In this document: positions 26,197 to 35,465 of the stretch, one piece after another
Layout: every line of letters begins with the position of its first letter
Numbering within the stretch: the stretch's first letter is position 1
Source of the DNA: Opitutia bacterium
GTDB lineage: Bacteria; Verrucomicrobiota; Verrucomicrobiia; Opitutales; JABJCN01
Direction: 5' to 3'
Assembly: GCA_018668635.1 (NCBI GenBank)
Contig: JABJCN010000055.1
Coordinates: 1 to 44,765 of the forward strand
DNA length: 44,765 nucleotides
Position numbers and translations under genes: made by a program
The notes under the pieces: generated by a model
Told to the model about the DNA's origin: nothing
Database searches by the model: none
What the model saw: only the letters and a program-made list of their open reading frames with translations

Positions 26197-27441
26197 CTAA
26201 ACTATCTTGTGAACGACGAGCCCACTGCGAAGTTTAGGCTCAAACCAGGTTGTCTTTGGTGGCATGATATTTCCCGTATCTGCGATGCTGATAAGTTGTT
26301 CCATCGATACCTCATGTAATGCAAAGGCAACGGCCATCTCTCCACTGTCAACCCGGCGGGACAATTCATCCAATCCTCTTATGCCACCAACAAAGTCAAT
26401 GCGCTTATCCTTTCGAAGGTCCGTGATATTGAAAATAGGGGCAAGCACACACTCAGAGAGTACAGTAACATCAAGGGCACGAATGGGGTCAAGGTCATCA
26501 AATGTGCTGTCATTTGCGGTAAGCCGATACCAAGTCCCCTCCAGATACATGGAGAGGGTGTGAATACCCTCGGGACGATAAGGTTCGGTCCCTTGGGCCT
26601 CAACGTCGAAGCTCTCTTGGAGCCGATCCAGCAATTCGGCAGCGGAAAGTCCGTTGAGGTCGGTGACCACCCGATTGTAATCAAATATCTTTAACTGATC
26701 GTCAGGGAAAAGAACACTGAGGAAAAAATTGTATTCCTCTCCACCGTCATGGTTGGGGTTAGCCTCACGACGTTCCCTGCCGACCAAGGCAGCAGCAGCA
26801 GTACGATGATGACCATCCGCAACATAAACCTTGGAAATGCCTTCAAAAAGTTCGGTGACCCTGCGGACCCACTCTTGATCACTAACCACCCAAAAACGGT
26901 GGCGAACTCCATCGTCCGCAGTAAAGTCATAAATCGCTTCACCTGCAGTTTCATGGGCAACAAGGGCATCCACATCCTTGTTGGCACGGTAGGTGAAAAA
27001 GACAGGCTCAGCATTCATATCCGTGGCCCGAATGTGGTTTTTTCGATCCTCTTCTTTATCCGGTCGAGTCAATTCATGCTTAAGGATGATTTCATTAAAA
27101 TAATCCTGCACGGAGGAACAACCGACTATACCTGTCTGAATCCGGCCATCCATGGTCAACTCATAAATGTAGAAGCAACATTGTGAGTCTTCCTTGAAAA
27201 TACCCCCCTCGACAAGATTCTTAAAGTTCTCCCGGCCTTTTTGATAGACAGCATCACTGTAGAGGTCAGTCCCGGACGGCAGGTCTATCTCGGGTTTCAC
27301 CACATGGAGGAATGAATCAGGATTCCCGGCAACCTCTGCACGGGCCTCGTCCGAGTCAAGTACGTCGTATGGGCGCGACGCCACGGATTGAGATTTTCCA
27401 GGTATAGGCCGGAGTCCTTTAAATGGTCGAAAAACAGACAC
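26197..27441 (-). CDS. DUF1015 family protein
   Basis: A 414-residue protein of the DUF1015 family. FRPFKGLRPIPG and ASRPYDVLDSDEARAE open the protein as in other members, and YVADGHHRTAAAALVGRERR is the family's most conserved core. Some DUF1015 proteins have been grouped with the ParB/serine-kinase-like fold, and the DGHHR motif recalls the nucleotide-using centre of that fold. I do not assign an activity. The only usable start is a GTG at 27441; no Shine-Dalgarno is seen. It is transcribed divergently from the large uncharacterised gene at 27583 and convergently to nuoN. It has no signal peptide and is probably cytoplasmic. Confidence 0.82.
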   Translation of the reverse strand: MSVFRPFKGLRPIPGKSQSVASRPYDVLDSDEARAEVAGNPDSFLHVVKPEIDLPSGTDLYSDAVYQKGRENFKNLVEGGIFKEDSQCCFYIYELTMDGRIQTGIVGCSSVQDYFNEIILKHELTRPDKEEDRKNHIRATDMNAEPVFFTYRANKDVDALVAHETAGEAIYDFTADDGVRHRFWVVSDQEWVRRVTELFEGISKVYVADGHHRTAAAALVGRERREANPNHDGGEEYNFFLSVLFPDDQLKIFDYNRVVTDLNGLSAAELLDRLQESFDVEAQGTEPYRPEGIHTLSMYLEGTWYRLTANDSTFDDLDPIRALDVTVLSECVLAPIFNITDLRKDKRIDFVGGIRGLDELSRRVDSGEMAVAFALHEVSMEQLISIADTGNIMPPKTTWFEPKLRSGLVVHKIV

Positions 27442-27508
27442 TTTATTTGTTTTTAAAAGTTAAAGTAAGAACAGTCTACACGGGTAGAGAAAAAGCAATC
27501 CCGTTTCA

Positions 27509-27514
27509 TATAAT
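27509..27514 (+). promoter_or_regulatory. Candidate -10 element (TATAAT) for the 645-residue protein gene
   Basis: A perfect TATAAT lies in the divergent region between the DUF1015 gene and the next gene. Transcription would begin near 27521, downstream of the ATG at 27517 and upstream of the ATG at 27583, which favours the latter. No good -35 is seen 17 bases upstream. Confidence 0.3.
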
Positions 27515-27582
27515 TCATGTTGAAACAAGTTCCCCCCCTTTTACTCTCGCCAGTTTTATGGGACTTAATTTACTTATTTCGC

Positions 27583-29520
27583 ATGATGAATGCACCAGAC
27601 TCCCCACCGTCGATTATAAGGAGAGGCCCATTCCTAAAACCGGATATCAGTAACGGCGAAGATCTTTTCAAGCTTCGCCACCTCGACCGAAGCCAATGGG
27701 TTGTGCTTGGTTGTCCTGTCGAAGGACTTGAATTCCCGAAGGAAACATTGACTGTTCTAAACGAAAACGGGGATGACCGTATTCTTTGTGAAGACCTATT
27801 GGATGCTATCAGTTGGCTGGAAAAGCGCTTGGTCTCGGCCTCAAGCCTTGAAGGGGAGCAAGCTGCCGTCTCGGCAAGTGAACTTAAAAGCAATACTCCG
27901 GAAGGAAAAGAATTGTCGGAAACAATTAAACGTATCCTAACCAACCTCGGTCGTAATCAGACAGAAACTATTAACCTGGAGGACCTTGCAGATGAAACAG
28001 CACTCTTTTCCGATGCCCGAACCAATGGAGATGGTGTACTTCCGCCAACGGCAGCCCAATCAGAGGCTGCTCATTCAGCTATTGCTGCGATCATTAAAAT
28101 TTATGGTGGCAAGGAAGACCGCACTGGTGAAGTAGGAATAGACCATGAAATATTTTCAACCTTCACCAAGGTCGCACCGGACTACCTGAATTGGCTACTG
28201 GAAACATCAGGGGACGATAAGATCCTGCCATTCGATGGGGAAACCTCGAGCTACTTCGAGATTTTTCTATCTGCCCAACCAGCATTGGATAAATGGTTTG
28301 ACCAATGGCTTATCCAGCAAATTGCCCCAGAGTTCGATTCCGGGGAGATTCCAATCCAGCAAGTCGATGATGTTGATAGTTTCAAATTTAATAAACCAAT
28401 CCATCCCGAATACAAGACAGACATACTGCATTTCAGGGATACAGTCCTGATTCCCCATTTTGGAATACCAATTGATGGCTCCCTCAAACACTCAGTATGG
28501 GCAAAGGTAAAAGAATGTTTTCAAGCATTTTCCGAGTGGAAGGAACGAAACCCTGACGCTAGACTCGATTCCCTCGACTCACCTACGATTCAGGCTCTTC
28601 TCAACCCTGATGTACTGGAAGAAATTGATACACTCTTTACTCAGGATAAGGTAATTGCAGCAGAACTGGAACGTATACAACAACTCCAGAAAATGATTCT
28701 TTTTAAGCGGGATTTACTAAGCTTTGCCCGAGAATTCTCAGCCCTGCCAAGCATCTACGACCCGGAGCGACCTGCGATCTTTCAATCAGGGACACTATAT
28801 ATGGCTGGTAGAAAGTTCCACCTTTGTATTCCAACAGATGATCCAGCACAACATGCCAAGTTGGCAACCGAATCCGGAATTTACCTTATCTATTGTGAAA
28901 TCCTGGGTGGAGAGAAAAAAAGAAACATCGCCGCTGCTGTGACGGATGGAACTGCACAGGGTCTCGCCATAGGTCGGCATGGTTTGTTCTACGACCGAAA
29001 GGGACAGGAATGGAAAGCAAGTGTTGTCAAGATTTCACCTCAGGCGATAAGCCTTCGAGAAGGAATACTGGCCCCATTTCAACGCCTTGGGGAACTTGTG
29101 GCTTCCCAGTTCGAAAAAATCTCCTCGGCGCGTGAAAAAAAGATTCATAGCTCATTGGAAAAAGGATTGGATGAAGCAGCGAAACAACCAGCTACAAAGC
29201 CCTCACAAACAGTGCCAACAATGACGCAAACATCTGGACTGGGAGGGATTCTTGCAGGAGGTGGACTTGCATTTGCAGCACTTAGCTCCTCACTCGCCTT
29301 CATCACCACAAGCCTGGGCAAGGTGGACAAGATAAATTTTTTATATACGGGAGCAGGTTTCCTAACGCTCATCATTCTGCCTTCACTCATTATTGTAGGT
29401 CGTAAACTTAGACGACGTGACCTTGCACTGTTACTCAATGCCTCCGGGTGGGCAATAAACCCTCGCATCCGATTAACGAGGGCATTAAGCCGTCGCCTAA
29501 CGGAAAAGCGCAAAAGCTGA
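27583..29520 (+). CDS. Uncharacterised protein with EF-hand-like loops and two C-terminal membrane segments
   Basis: A 645-residue protein with no assigned function. The N-terminus (RGPFLKPDISNGEDLFKLRHLD and WVVLGCPVEGLEF) is followed by an Asp/Asn-rich loop NENGDDRILCED (about 60-71) and a second, DARTNGDGVLPP (about 144-155), both like degenerate EF-hand or dockerin calcium loops. The middle is acidic and helical. GLAIGRHGLFYDRKGQEW and the C-terminal RRRDLALLLNASGWAINPRIRL look like conserved blocks of a family I know only as hypothetical. Two hydrophobic segments (about 552-580 and 585-608) anchor it near the C-terminus, and no signal peptide is present. The start at 27583 is preferred over 27517. 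It is 22 bases from the DsbD-alpha-like gene. Confidence 0.68.
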   Translation: MMNAPDSPPSIIRRGPFLKPDISNGEDLFKLRHLDRSQWVVLGCPVEGLEFPKETLTVLNENGDDRILCEDLLDAISWLEKRLVSASSLEGEQAAVSASELKSNTPEGKELSETIKRILTNLGRNQTETINLEDLADETALFSDARTNGDGVLPPTAAQSEAAHSAIAAIIKIYGGKEDRTGEVGIDHEIFSTFTKVAPDYLNWLLETSGDDKILPFDGETSSYFEIFLSAQPALDKWFDQWLIQQIAPEFDSGEIPIQQVDDVDSFKFNKPIHPEYKTDILHFRDTVLIPHFGIPIDGSLKHSVWAKVKECFQAFSEWKERNPDARLDSLDSPTIQALLNPDVLEEIDTLFTQDKVIAAELERIQQLQKMILFKRDLLSFAREFSALPSIYDPERPAIFQSGTLYMAGRKFHLCIPTDDPAQHAKLATESGIYLIYCEILGGEKKRNIAAAVTDGTAQGLAIGRHGLFYDRKGQEWKASVVKISPQAISLREGILAPFQRLGELVASQFEKISSAREKKIHSSLEKGLDEAAKQPATKPSQTVPTMTQTSGLGGILAGGGLAFAALSSSLAFITTSLGKVDKINFLYTGAGFLTLIILPSLIIVGRKLRRRDLALLLNASGWAINPRIRLTRALSRRLTEKRKS

Positions 29521-29542
29521 GGATTTACGTCATTACTATTTT

Positions 29543-30385
29543 ATGAGGTTATTACTTTCAGGTCCCCTTTTCATCATCGCATGTCTTCCAGTCTGCCTAC
29601 TCCTTTCGGGTAAACCCCACCCAGTGCAACTCCAGTTAATCTCAGAAAAGGATGCTATCGTTCCTGGACAAAACTTTTATCTGGGACTCCATATTAAACA
29701 TGACAAGGGCTGGCATACCTATTGGAAAAATCCGGGAGACGTTGGTCTAGCCCCTTCAATCAAGTGGGATTTACCCAAGGGGTTCAACGTACACCCTTTT
29801 CAATGGGCCAGTCCGGAACTCCACAAAATGGGTATTATAGATGTTCAGGCCTTCCATGGCACAATCACACACATCATACCAATGGAGGCTCCTGCAAATC
29901 TTGAGGTCGGAAAGAAAATTAAAATTCTTGGCCATGCATCCTGGCTCATGTGCTCCAAAAAATGCATACCGGCGAATAGGGATTTATCTCTCACTCTGCC
30001 TGTTGTTGAAAAGGCAAAAAAAATAGCAAGATGGGAAAAGCAATTTGCCACTACCCGTGAAGGATTTCCACAAACAGTTAAGGGTTGGGAAATCTCTGCC
30101 AAGACCGTCGGCGAATATGTAGAAATGTTGATCCAACCCGGGGCGAAACAAATACCTGTTCCTCATCCATACTTTTTCTGTGATTCAAATCATATCACGA
30201 CACAGGAAAAACCTAAATATCTGCCTAAAGGGAGGGACTTGATTATACGCATGAAAAAAACAGAATGGGCACCCAAGATAATCTCCCGTCTCACCGGACA
30301 TCTATATTCCGAAAAAGGATGGGATTCCCAAGGAAAAATCCACAACATGGAAGTTGATATTCCATTGGATACATCCAAAAAATAA
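29543..30385 (+). CDS. Stand-alone DsbD N-terminal (alpha)-like domain protein
   Basis: A 280-residue exported protein matching the N-terminal immunoglobulin-like domain of DsbD. The signal peptide is MRLLLSGPLFIIACLPVCLLLS. GWHTYWKNPGDVGLAPSIKW and the cysteine pair C137 and C141 (LMCSKKCIP) correspond to the periplasmic cysteine pair that, in full DsbD, passes electrons to partner proteins. Here there is no membrane beta domain and no C-terminal thioredoxin domain, and the gene ends normally. It would act in the periplasm, either receiving electrons from a separate membrane protein or in another thiol task. It is 22 bases after the uncharacterised gene and 60 before the M28 peptidase, so the three may form one transcript. 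Confidence 0.82.
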   Translation: MRLLLSGPLFIIACLPVCLLLSGKPHPVQLQLISEKDAIVPGQNFYLGLHIKHDKGWHTYWKNPGDVGLAPSIKWDLPKGFNVHPFQWASPELHKMGIIDVQAFHGTITHIIPMEAPANLEVGKKIKILGHASWLMCSKKCIPANRDLSLTLPVVEKAKKIARWEKQFATTREGFPQTVKGWEISAKTVGEYVEMLIQPGAKQIPVPHPYFFCDSNHITTQEKPKYLPKGRDLIIRMKKTEWAPKIISRLTGHLYSEKGWDSQGKIHNMEVDIPLDTSKK

Positions 30386-30445
30386 TAGTGTAAGGATTCT
30401 GGCTGATCCTGGAAACAGAACCAAACTTTTACATTCCGATTTAAA

Positions 30446-33343
30446 ATGAAACGAACAGCAATGCTCGCACTTCTCCTGGGTACCTATCTCCATGCTCAGA
30501 ATGATCCCAAGCCCACATCCAACGAGGAGCATAAATTTCTCTCAGGGATCCGTCAACTGACCTTTGAAGGGAAGCGAAGCGGTGAAGGCTATTTTTCCGC
30601 CAATGGGAAAAAACTTATTTTTCAATCTGAGCGCCACAAAGGAAACCCCTTCTACCAAATCTATATTTTGGACATGGGAAACGGAGACACGGAGCGAATA
30701 TCTCCAGGTAATGGTCGCACCACATGTGCATGGATTCACCCAACAGGGAATAAAGTACTCTTCGCGTCTACCCACGAGGACTCTGATGCAATAAGGAAAC
30801 AAAAGGACGAATTCAAGGAACGTGAGTCTTCAACGAAACGTAGATACTCCTGGAGCTACGATGAAAATTACGACATATTTGAAAAAGATCTCTCTACAGG
30901 CAAACTGCATAACCTGACAGAGACACTTGGTTATGATGCGGAGGGATCCTACTCTCCAGATGGAAAATGGATCCTATTTGCCTCGAACCGGCAGGCTTAC
31001 GGTCGCAAACTTTCCGGGCCTGAGCAGAAACACTTCGACCACGACAAGGCCTACTTCATGGAACTATATATCATGAAAGCCGATGGCTCCGAACTTCGCC
31101 GACTAACCAATACTCCCGGTTATGATGGCGGGCCTTTTTTTAGCGCTGATGGAAAGAAAATCTGTTGGCGACGATTCTCCGAAGATCATACCACAGCCGA
31201 AATCTACACCATGAATATAGATGGTACAGATGAAAAAAAACTAACGGCAATGGAGCGACTCTCTTGGGCTCCTTACTTTCATCCATCCGGGGATTACCTT
31301 ATCTTCGCCACAAATAAGCATGGTTTTGCCAACTTTGAACTCTATGTGGTTGGGAGCGATGGTAAGAGTGAACCCATCCGAGTCACAAATGCATCTGGAT
31401 TTGATGGTCTCCCCTGCTTCACACCTGAGGGAGATAAACTCGCATGGACCAGCAAACGCACAAATGATGGCACCACCCAAATTTTCTTGGCAGACTGGAA
31501 TGATAGACATGCGCGTAATGCACTTGGCCTACCACTAGAACACTCTGCGGATAATCCCCGAAAAAAAGATTCAGAGACCCACCCCGACATAACAGTCAAG
31601 GATCTTAAAAAACATATTGAGACTTTGGCTTCTGATAAATTCGAAGGACGTCTAACAGGGACACAAGGAGCACACCTTGCCACTGATTATGTTGCGCAAA
31701 ACTTCCACCGGACCGGACTTAAACCTGCAGGAGATAAGAATGAATACTTCCAGGCTTTTCCATTTGAGTCGGGGGTTTCCCTCGGCAAGGGCAACGCATT
31801 GGTCATCCATCAGGATGGGCAATCTCACAAACAATCCTTCAACAAAAGCTGGCGTCCAATCGCCTTCTCCGGAAGTAGCCGGATTGATCCCACGGAAATA
31901 GTATTTGCCGGCTATGGATTGGTAGCACCCAAGGCGGGCAAGCATGAAGAATATGACTCCTATGTTCATCTGGATGTTAAAGACAAGTGGGTACTCGCAT
32001 TTCGCTATGTTCCGGAGGATGTGAATAGCAAGACCCGCCAGCACCTTTGGCGGTTTGCATCCTTACACAACAAGGCATCCATTGCAAGGGACCGTGGAGC
32101 CAAGGGCATCTTGTTTGTCAGCGGACCAAATTCTAAGGTCAAGCAACAACTAGTCCCTCTCCGTAATAATGGGTCCTCAGCCAGTACATCGATACCTGTC
32201 CTTACATTGACTGATAAACTTGCTGAAAGACTATTAAAAAAATCCGGCAAAAAAATCAAACAGCTACAGGACCAACTGGACACCGGTAAACCCATGATGG
32301 GTTTTCCAGTCAAGGGGTTGACTCTTTCTGCTACAACCGACCTCGTCAGGGAAAAGAGTACCGGTCGTAATGTCATAGGTTTACTACAGACAGGTGATAA
32401 GCCAGCACGACATATAATCGTTATAGGAGCACATGTCGATCATTTAGGGAAAGGTACCGCCAGTTCAAGGGCCAAGGAAAAAGTCCGCAGGGAAATTCAT
32501 TATGGAGCAGATGACAACGCGTCAGGAACTGCTGTCATGATGGAAATTGCAGAATACCTTTCCTCACAGAAAAAAGCAGGCAAACTCCCCTCAGGATTCG
32601 ACATTCTCTTTGCCGCCTGGTCTGGCGAGGAGCTGGGACTCATTGGTTCCGGCCATTTCATGAAGACGCGCAAGAAAGGCTCCTATCCCATAGCCGCCTA
32701 CCTCAATATGGACATGGTGGGAAGGTACCGTGAGAAGGTCACTCTGCAGGGTCTCGGTTCCAGTAAGGCATGGGCCGGTATAATCGAACGCGCAAATATC
32801 CCAGTAGGATTAACCATCCAGACCATTCAGGACACCAACCTGCCCACAGATACAACATCTTTTATTGCCCGCGGCATTCCCATCCTCAACGCCTTCACAA
32901 ATACCCACGAGGATTACCATACGCCAACTGACACCGCTGATAAAATTAATTACGAGGGAACACGTGATATTGCACGCCTAATGGCGCTCGCAACACGTCA
33001 ACTCCTTCAAATGAAAGCCCCCCCTGAATACATTGCCTCCAAGACTCGTTCAAAGGAGGCCCGGCGTGGTAGCCTGCGAGCTTATCTGGGTACAATTCCA
33101 GATTACGCATCCGGTGGCTCAAAGGGAATGCTCCTCTCCGGGGTAGCAAAAGGTGGCCCGGCGGACAAAGCCGGCATCCGCAGTGGTGACTTGATTATCC
33201 GACTCGCTGGGAAAAAGATCGAAAATATTTATGACTACACCAATTCAATTGGTGGACTTAAGATAGGAAAGCCAGAGCAAATCACCATCCTGAGAGGCAA
33301 GCAAACCCTTGAACTGGAAATTATTCCCGGGTCACGGGAATAA
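30446..33343 (+). CDS. Secreted TolB-propeller / M28 aminopeptidase / PDZ protein
   Basis: A 965-residue exported protein. After a signal peptide (MKRTAMLALLLGTYLHA) come WD40-like/PD40 propeller repeats (about 30-355; for example EGSYSPDGKWILFASNR and GGPFFSADGKKICWRRF). A linker and PA-like insertion (about 375-650) lead to an M28 zinc peptidase with the expected ligands H663 (GAHVDHLG), D689 (GADDNASG), E728/E729 (SGEELGL), D756 (NMDMVGR) and H825 (EDYHTPTDT). A PDZ domain (about 880-960; LLSGVAKGGPADKAGIRSGD) closes the chain. It is probably a periplasmic di-zinc aminopeptidase whose propeller and PDZ domain select substrates. It ends 4 bases from the convergent YhhQ-like gene. Confidence 0.88.
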   Translation: MKRTAMLALLLGTYLHAQNDPKPTSNEEHKFLSGIRQLTFEGKRSGEGYFSANGKKLIFQSERHKGNPFYQIYILDMGNGDTERISPGNGRTTCAWIHPTGNKVLFASTHEDSDAIRKQKDEFKERESSTKRRYSWSYDENYDIFEKDLSTGKLHNLTETLGYDAEGSYSPDGKWILFASNRQAYGRKLSGPEQKHFDHDKAYFMELYIMKADGSELRRLTNTPGYDGGPFFSADGKKICWRRFSEDHTTAEIYTMNIDGTDEKKLTAMERLSWAPYFHPSGDYLIFATNKHGFANFELYVVGSDGKSEPIRVTNASGFDGLPCFTPEGDKLAWTSKRTNDGTTQIFLADWNDRHARNALGLPLEHSADNPRKKDSETHPDITVKDLKKHIETLASDKFEGRLTGTQGAHLATDYVAQNFHRTGLKPAGDKNEYFQAFPFESGVSLGKGNALVIHQDGQSHKQSFNKSWRPIAFSGSSRIDPTEIVFAGYGLVAPKAGKHEEYDSYVHLDVKDKWVLAFRYVPEDVNSKTRQHLWRFASLHNKASIARDRGAKGILFVSGPNSKVKQQLVPLRNNGSSASTSIPVLTLTDKLAERLLKKSGKKIKQLQDQLDTGKPMMGFPVKGLTLSATTDLVREKSTGRNVIGLLQTGDKPARHIIVIGAHVDHLGKGTASSRAKEKVRREIHYGADDNASGTAVMMEIAEYLSSQKKAGKLPSGFDILFAAWSGEELGLIGSGHFMKTRKKGSYPIAAYLNMDMVGRYREKVTLQGLGSSKAWAGIIERANIPVGLTIQTIQDTNLPTDTTSFIARGIPILNAFTNTHEDYHTPTDTADKINYEGTRDIARLMALATRQLLQMKAPPEYIASKTRSKEARRGSLRAYLGTIPDYASGGSKGMLLSGVAKGGPADKAGIRSGDLIIRLAGKKIENIYDYTNSIGGLKIGKPEQITILRGKQTLELEIIPGSRE

Positions 33344-33347
33344 CTAA

Positions 33348-34100
33348 TCATTCGGATTCAAACTTAGGAATTTCAAGTGATGTATTTAGCCAACGAACTC
33401 CAAGGTAGATAAGTGGAGTATCCAAGGCAGCAATGAGTAGTTTAAAGATGTAGTTCGCTAGGATCACCTGAAAGACCAGAGTCCACCCCAACTTAAGGCC
33501 AAAACCAAGAAAGATGCTATTGACAATGATCGTGTCAAAGAACTGGGAGATCCAAGTTGACGCGTTGTTTCGCAGCCAAAGGTGCCTTCCTTTTGTAACC
33601 CTGCGCCAGAAATGGAAAAGGCGGTTGTCCATTAGTTGGGCGATAAGGTAGGCAGACATTGAAGCGAAAATAAGGATGCCTGGCAGGGTAAAGACGGATT
33701 CCCATGCCTGCTGCATTCCTTCAACATTGCTGTAGCCCAAACCATCATTCACCCAGTTCGGAGAACCAGGGAGAAAAATAGATATTTGAACAAGAATCAG
33801 CATTAACAAGGACAGGGTGAAGCCAGCCCAAACCATCCGGTCCGCACGACGACGGCCATAAACCTCACTAACAATATCGGTAAGAAGAAAGGTCAAGGGG
33901 TATGTAATAATACCCGTGGTTAGAGTAATTGGACTGCCCCAAAAGCCATTTGGCAACTGTGACGGGAAGGCAAGAAATAGCTTTGTCCCGATTATATTCG
34001 TCAAGACGAGGACAACACAGAAAGTTGCCATAATATAGGAATAGAAATACTCCGCCTTGGCCCTTGAGACCTCTGGAATGGACGGACTGAGGTCGCTCAC
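33348..34100 (-). CDS. YhhQ-like queuosine-precursor transporter (VUT family)
   Basis: A 250-residue membrane protein. TNIIGTKLF, GIITYPLTFLLTDIVSEVYGRRRADRMVW and the later NNASTWISQFFDTIIVNSIFLG match the YhhQ/VUT family, characterised members of which take up the queuosine precursors preQ0 or preQ1. It has about six membrane segments and short polar ends. The start is a GTG at 34100, directly before SDLSPSIPEVSRAKAEYFYS. It follows the TolB-like gene by 19 bases and is probably co-transcribed with it, although the two have no obvious functional link. Confidence 0.87.
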   Translation of the reverse strand: MSDLSPSIPEVSRAKAEYFYSYIMATFCVVLVLTNIIGTKLFLAFPSQLPNGFWGSPITLTTGIITYPLTFLLTDIVSEVYGRRRADRMVWAGFTLSLLMLILVQISIFLPGSPNWVNDGLGYSNVEGMQQAWESVFTLPGILIFASMSAYLIAQLMDNRLFHFWRRVTKGRHLWLRNNASTWISQFFDTIIVNSIFLGFGLKLGWTLVFQVILANYIFKLLIAALDTPLIYLGVRWLNTSLEIPKFESE

Positions 34101-34119
34101 GAAAGTCTATTTAAACGAT

Positions 34120-35328
34120 TCAACGAGAACGGCGGGGATAAACAAAATCCGGCGAAGAGAAACTACTTTTACTAGTATGTAGTTCCGTGCGCTTGTTTGT
34201 GACGGTGTCCAGCATATGTAGTTGATGGGCACCGCCCTTAAGTGCGGCAAAAACAAGATGTCGACCGTCATTGGTCCAACTTGGCCCTTCATCATCTGTA
34301 TTACTTTTCAAGGAACGGGACTCGCGAGTTTGAAAATTATATATAACGATCTGGGAACGCCCACCAATATTGGCTGTGAACGCCAGAATGTTGGGATCCG
34401 TGGGATTCCATGCAGGTTCCGTGCATTCGCGACTTATATTCGTTGGAATGTGACGTAGTCTCCCTCTATTTGAACCCGAAAGATAGACTTCAAATAACTG
34501 GGCGCCACCCTTGATATCTGAGGAGATTATCATTCTCCGACCATCACCGGACCAACTGGGAGAAGTCTCTGAGCTTTTGTTATTCGTAAGACGCCTCGGC
34601 TTATTTTTAGGATTCAGGATGGAGTCGTTAATAAAGAGTTCCCGATTCAGGATCATGGCCGCACGACGACCATAAGGATCGAAAGTAGCACCCAAGTTGC
34701 TCCCACGGTAACTCGCAATGGTACGTGGAACTCGGCTGGCAACGTCGAGCATAAAGATGTCCATACCTCCCTTGTGATTACTGGAATAAAGGATGCGAGA
34801 GCCATCCGGTGACCAATCCGGTGAAATAACCTGATGCCTGTGAGAAGTAAGTTTCTGGTATCCCTTAAAGAAAAGATCGCTGGTATAAAGTTCCCTGATT
34901 TTGCCTTGATGTGTAACAAAGACAATTCGCCCGGCAAAAAAGCCGGGGCGTTTGGTGAGTCGTTCGACTGCAGTATCAGCTGCAAAGAGTGCGGCTTGTT
35001 GAAGATCAGCACCCTGAACAGGGAAGGATTCAGGCGAGCCGCCCATGGTTGGTAGAATACCAAGGCGAACACTGTTGGAGCCCCTCCCCTCAAAGCGTAG
35101 AATGAAGCGTGCAGTTTTGTCGGATACCACCTTGAACCCTCCATGAAGGCGGAACGCCCGTTTAACAATAATACTCAAATTATTGTCGGTCGTCTGCAAG
35201 GCAACAGGAATCATCTGTTTATTCGTCTCGTAGGTAAAAGTTGCCTTACCCGAAACGTTGGGTGACTGACCGAAAGTCATCCCGTAATTAAACAAAAAAA
35301 CAAAAGGTAAAAACGCCAATCTCTTCAT
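34120..35328 (-). CDS. tolB: TolB-like beta-propeller protein
   Basis: A 402-residue exported protein with a signal peptide (MKRLAFLPFVFLFNYGMTFG), an N-terminal alpha/beta domain (about 25-140) and a six-bladed propeller with PD40 repeats (SPDWSPDGSRILYSSNHKGG, SPSWSGDGRRMIISSDIKGG, GPSWTNDGRHLVFAALKGG). This is the TolB layout, a periplasmic part of the Tol-Pal envelope system. No tolQ, tolR, tolA or pal gene is nearby, so the assignment rests on the architecture. It is divergent from bcp. A second PD40 propeller is fused to the M28 peptidase 2 kb away. Confidence 0.82.
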   Translation of the reverse strand: MKRLAFLPFVFLFNYGMTFGQSPNVSGKATFTYETNKQMIPVALQTTDNNLSIIVKRAFRLHGGFKVVSDKTARFILRFEGRGSNSVRLGILPTMGGSPESFPVQGADLQQAALFAADTAVERLTKRPGFFAGRIVFVTHQGKIRELYTSDLFFKGYQKLTSHRHQVISPDWSPDGSRILYSSNHKGGMDIFMLDVASRVPRTIASYRGSNLGATFDPYGRRAAMILNRELFINDSILNPKNKPRRLTNNKSSETSPSWSGDGRRMIISSDIKGGAQLFEVYLSGSNRGRLRHIPTNISRECTEPAWNPTDPNILAFTANIGGRSQIVIYNFQTRESRSLKSNTDDEGPSWTNDGRHLVFAALKGGAHQLHMLDTVTNKRTELHTSKSSFSSPDFVYPRRSR

Positions 35329-35352
35329 ATGACTTACTTTTTTAAAATTGAA

Positions 35353-35389
35353 TTGGGGATTGGCCAGAAAAAATCCAGAAAATCCTCAA
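35353..35389. repeat. Inverted repeat in the tolB/bcp divergent region
   Basis: TTGGGGATT (35353-35361) pairs with AATCCTCAA (35381-35389) with one G-T wobble and a 19-base spacer. It lies between two divergent starts, so it could be an operator or simply a leader hairpin. No protein is known to bind it. Confidence 0.3.
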
Positions 35390-35465
35390 CTTCATCTAGT
35401 TTAAATTGACTGAATGAGGGAATTTACGTTCAAAACCGAGAAGAAATCACAAATTAGTTAATATT

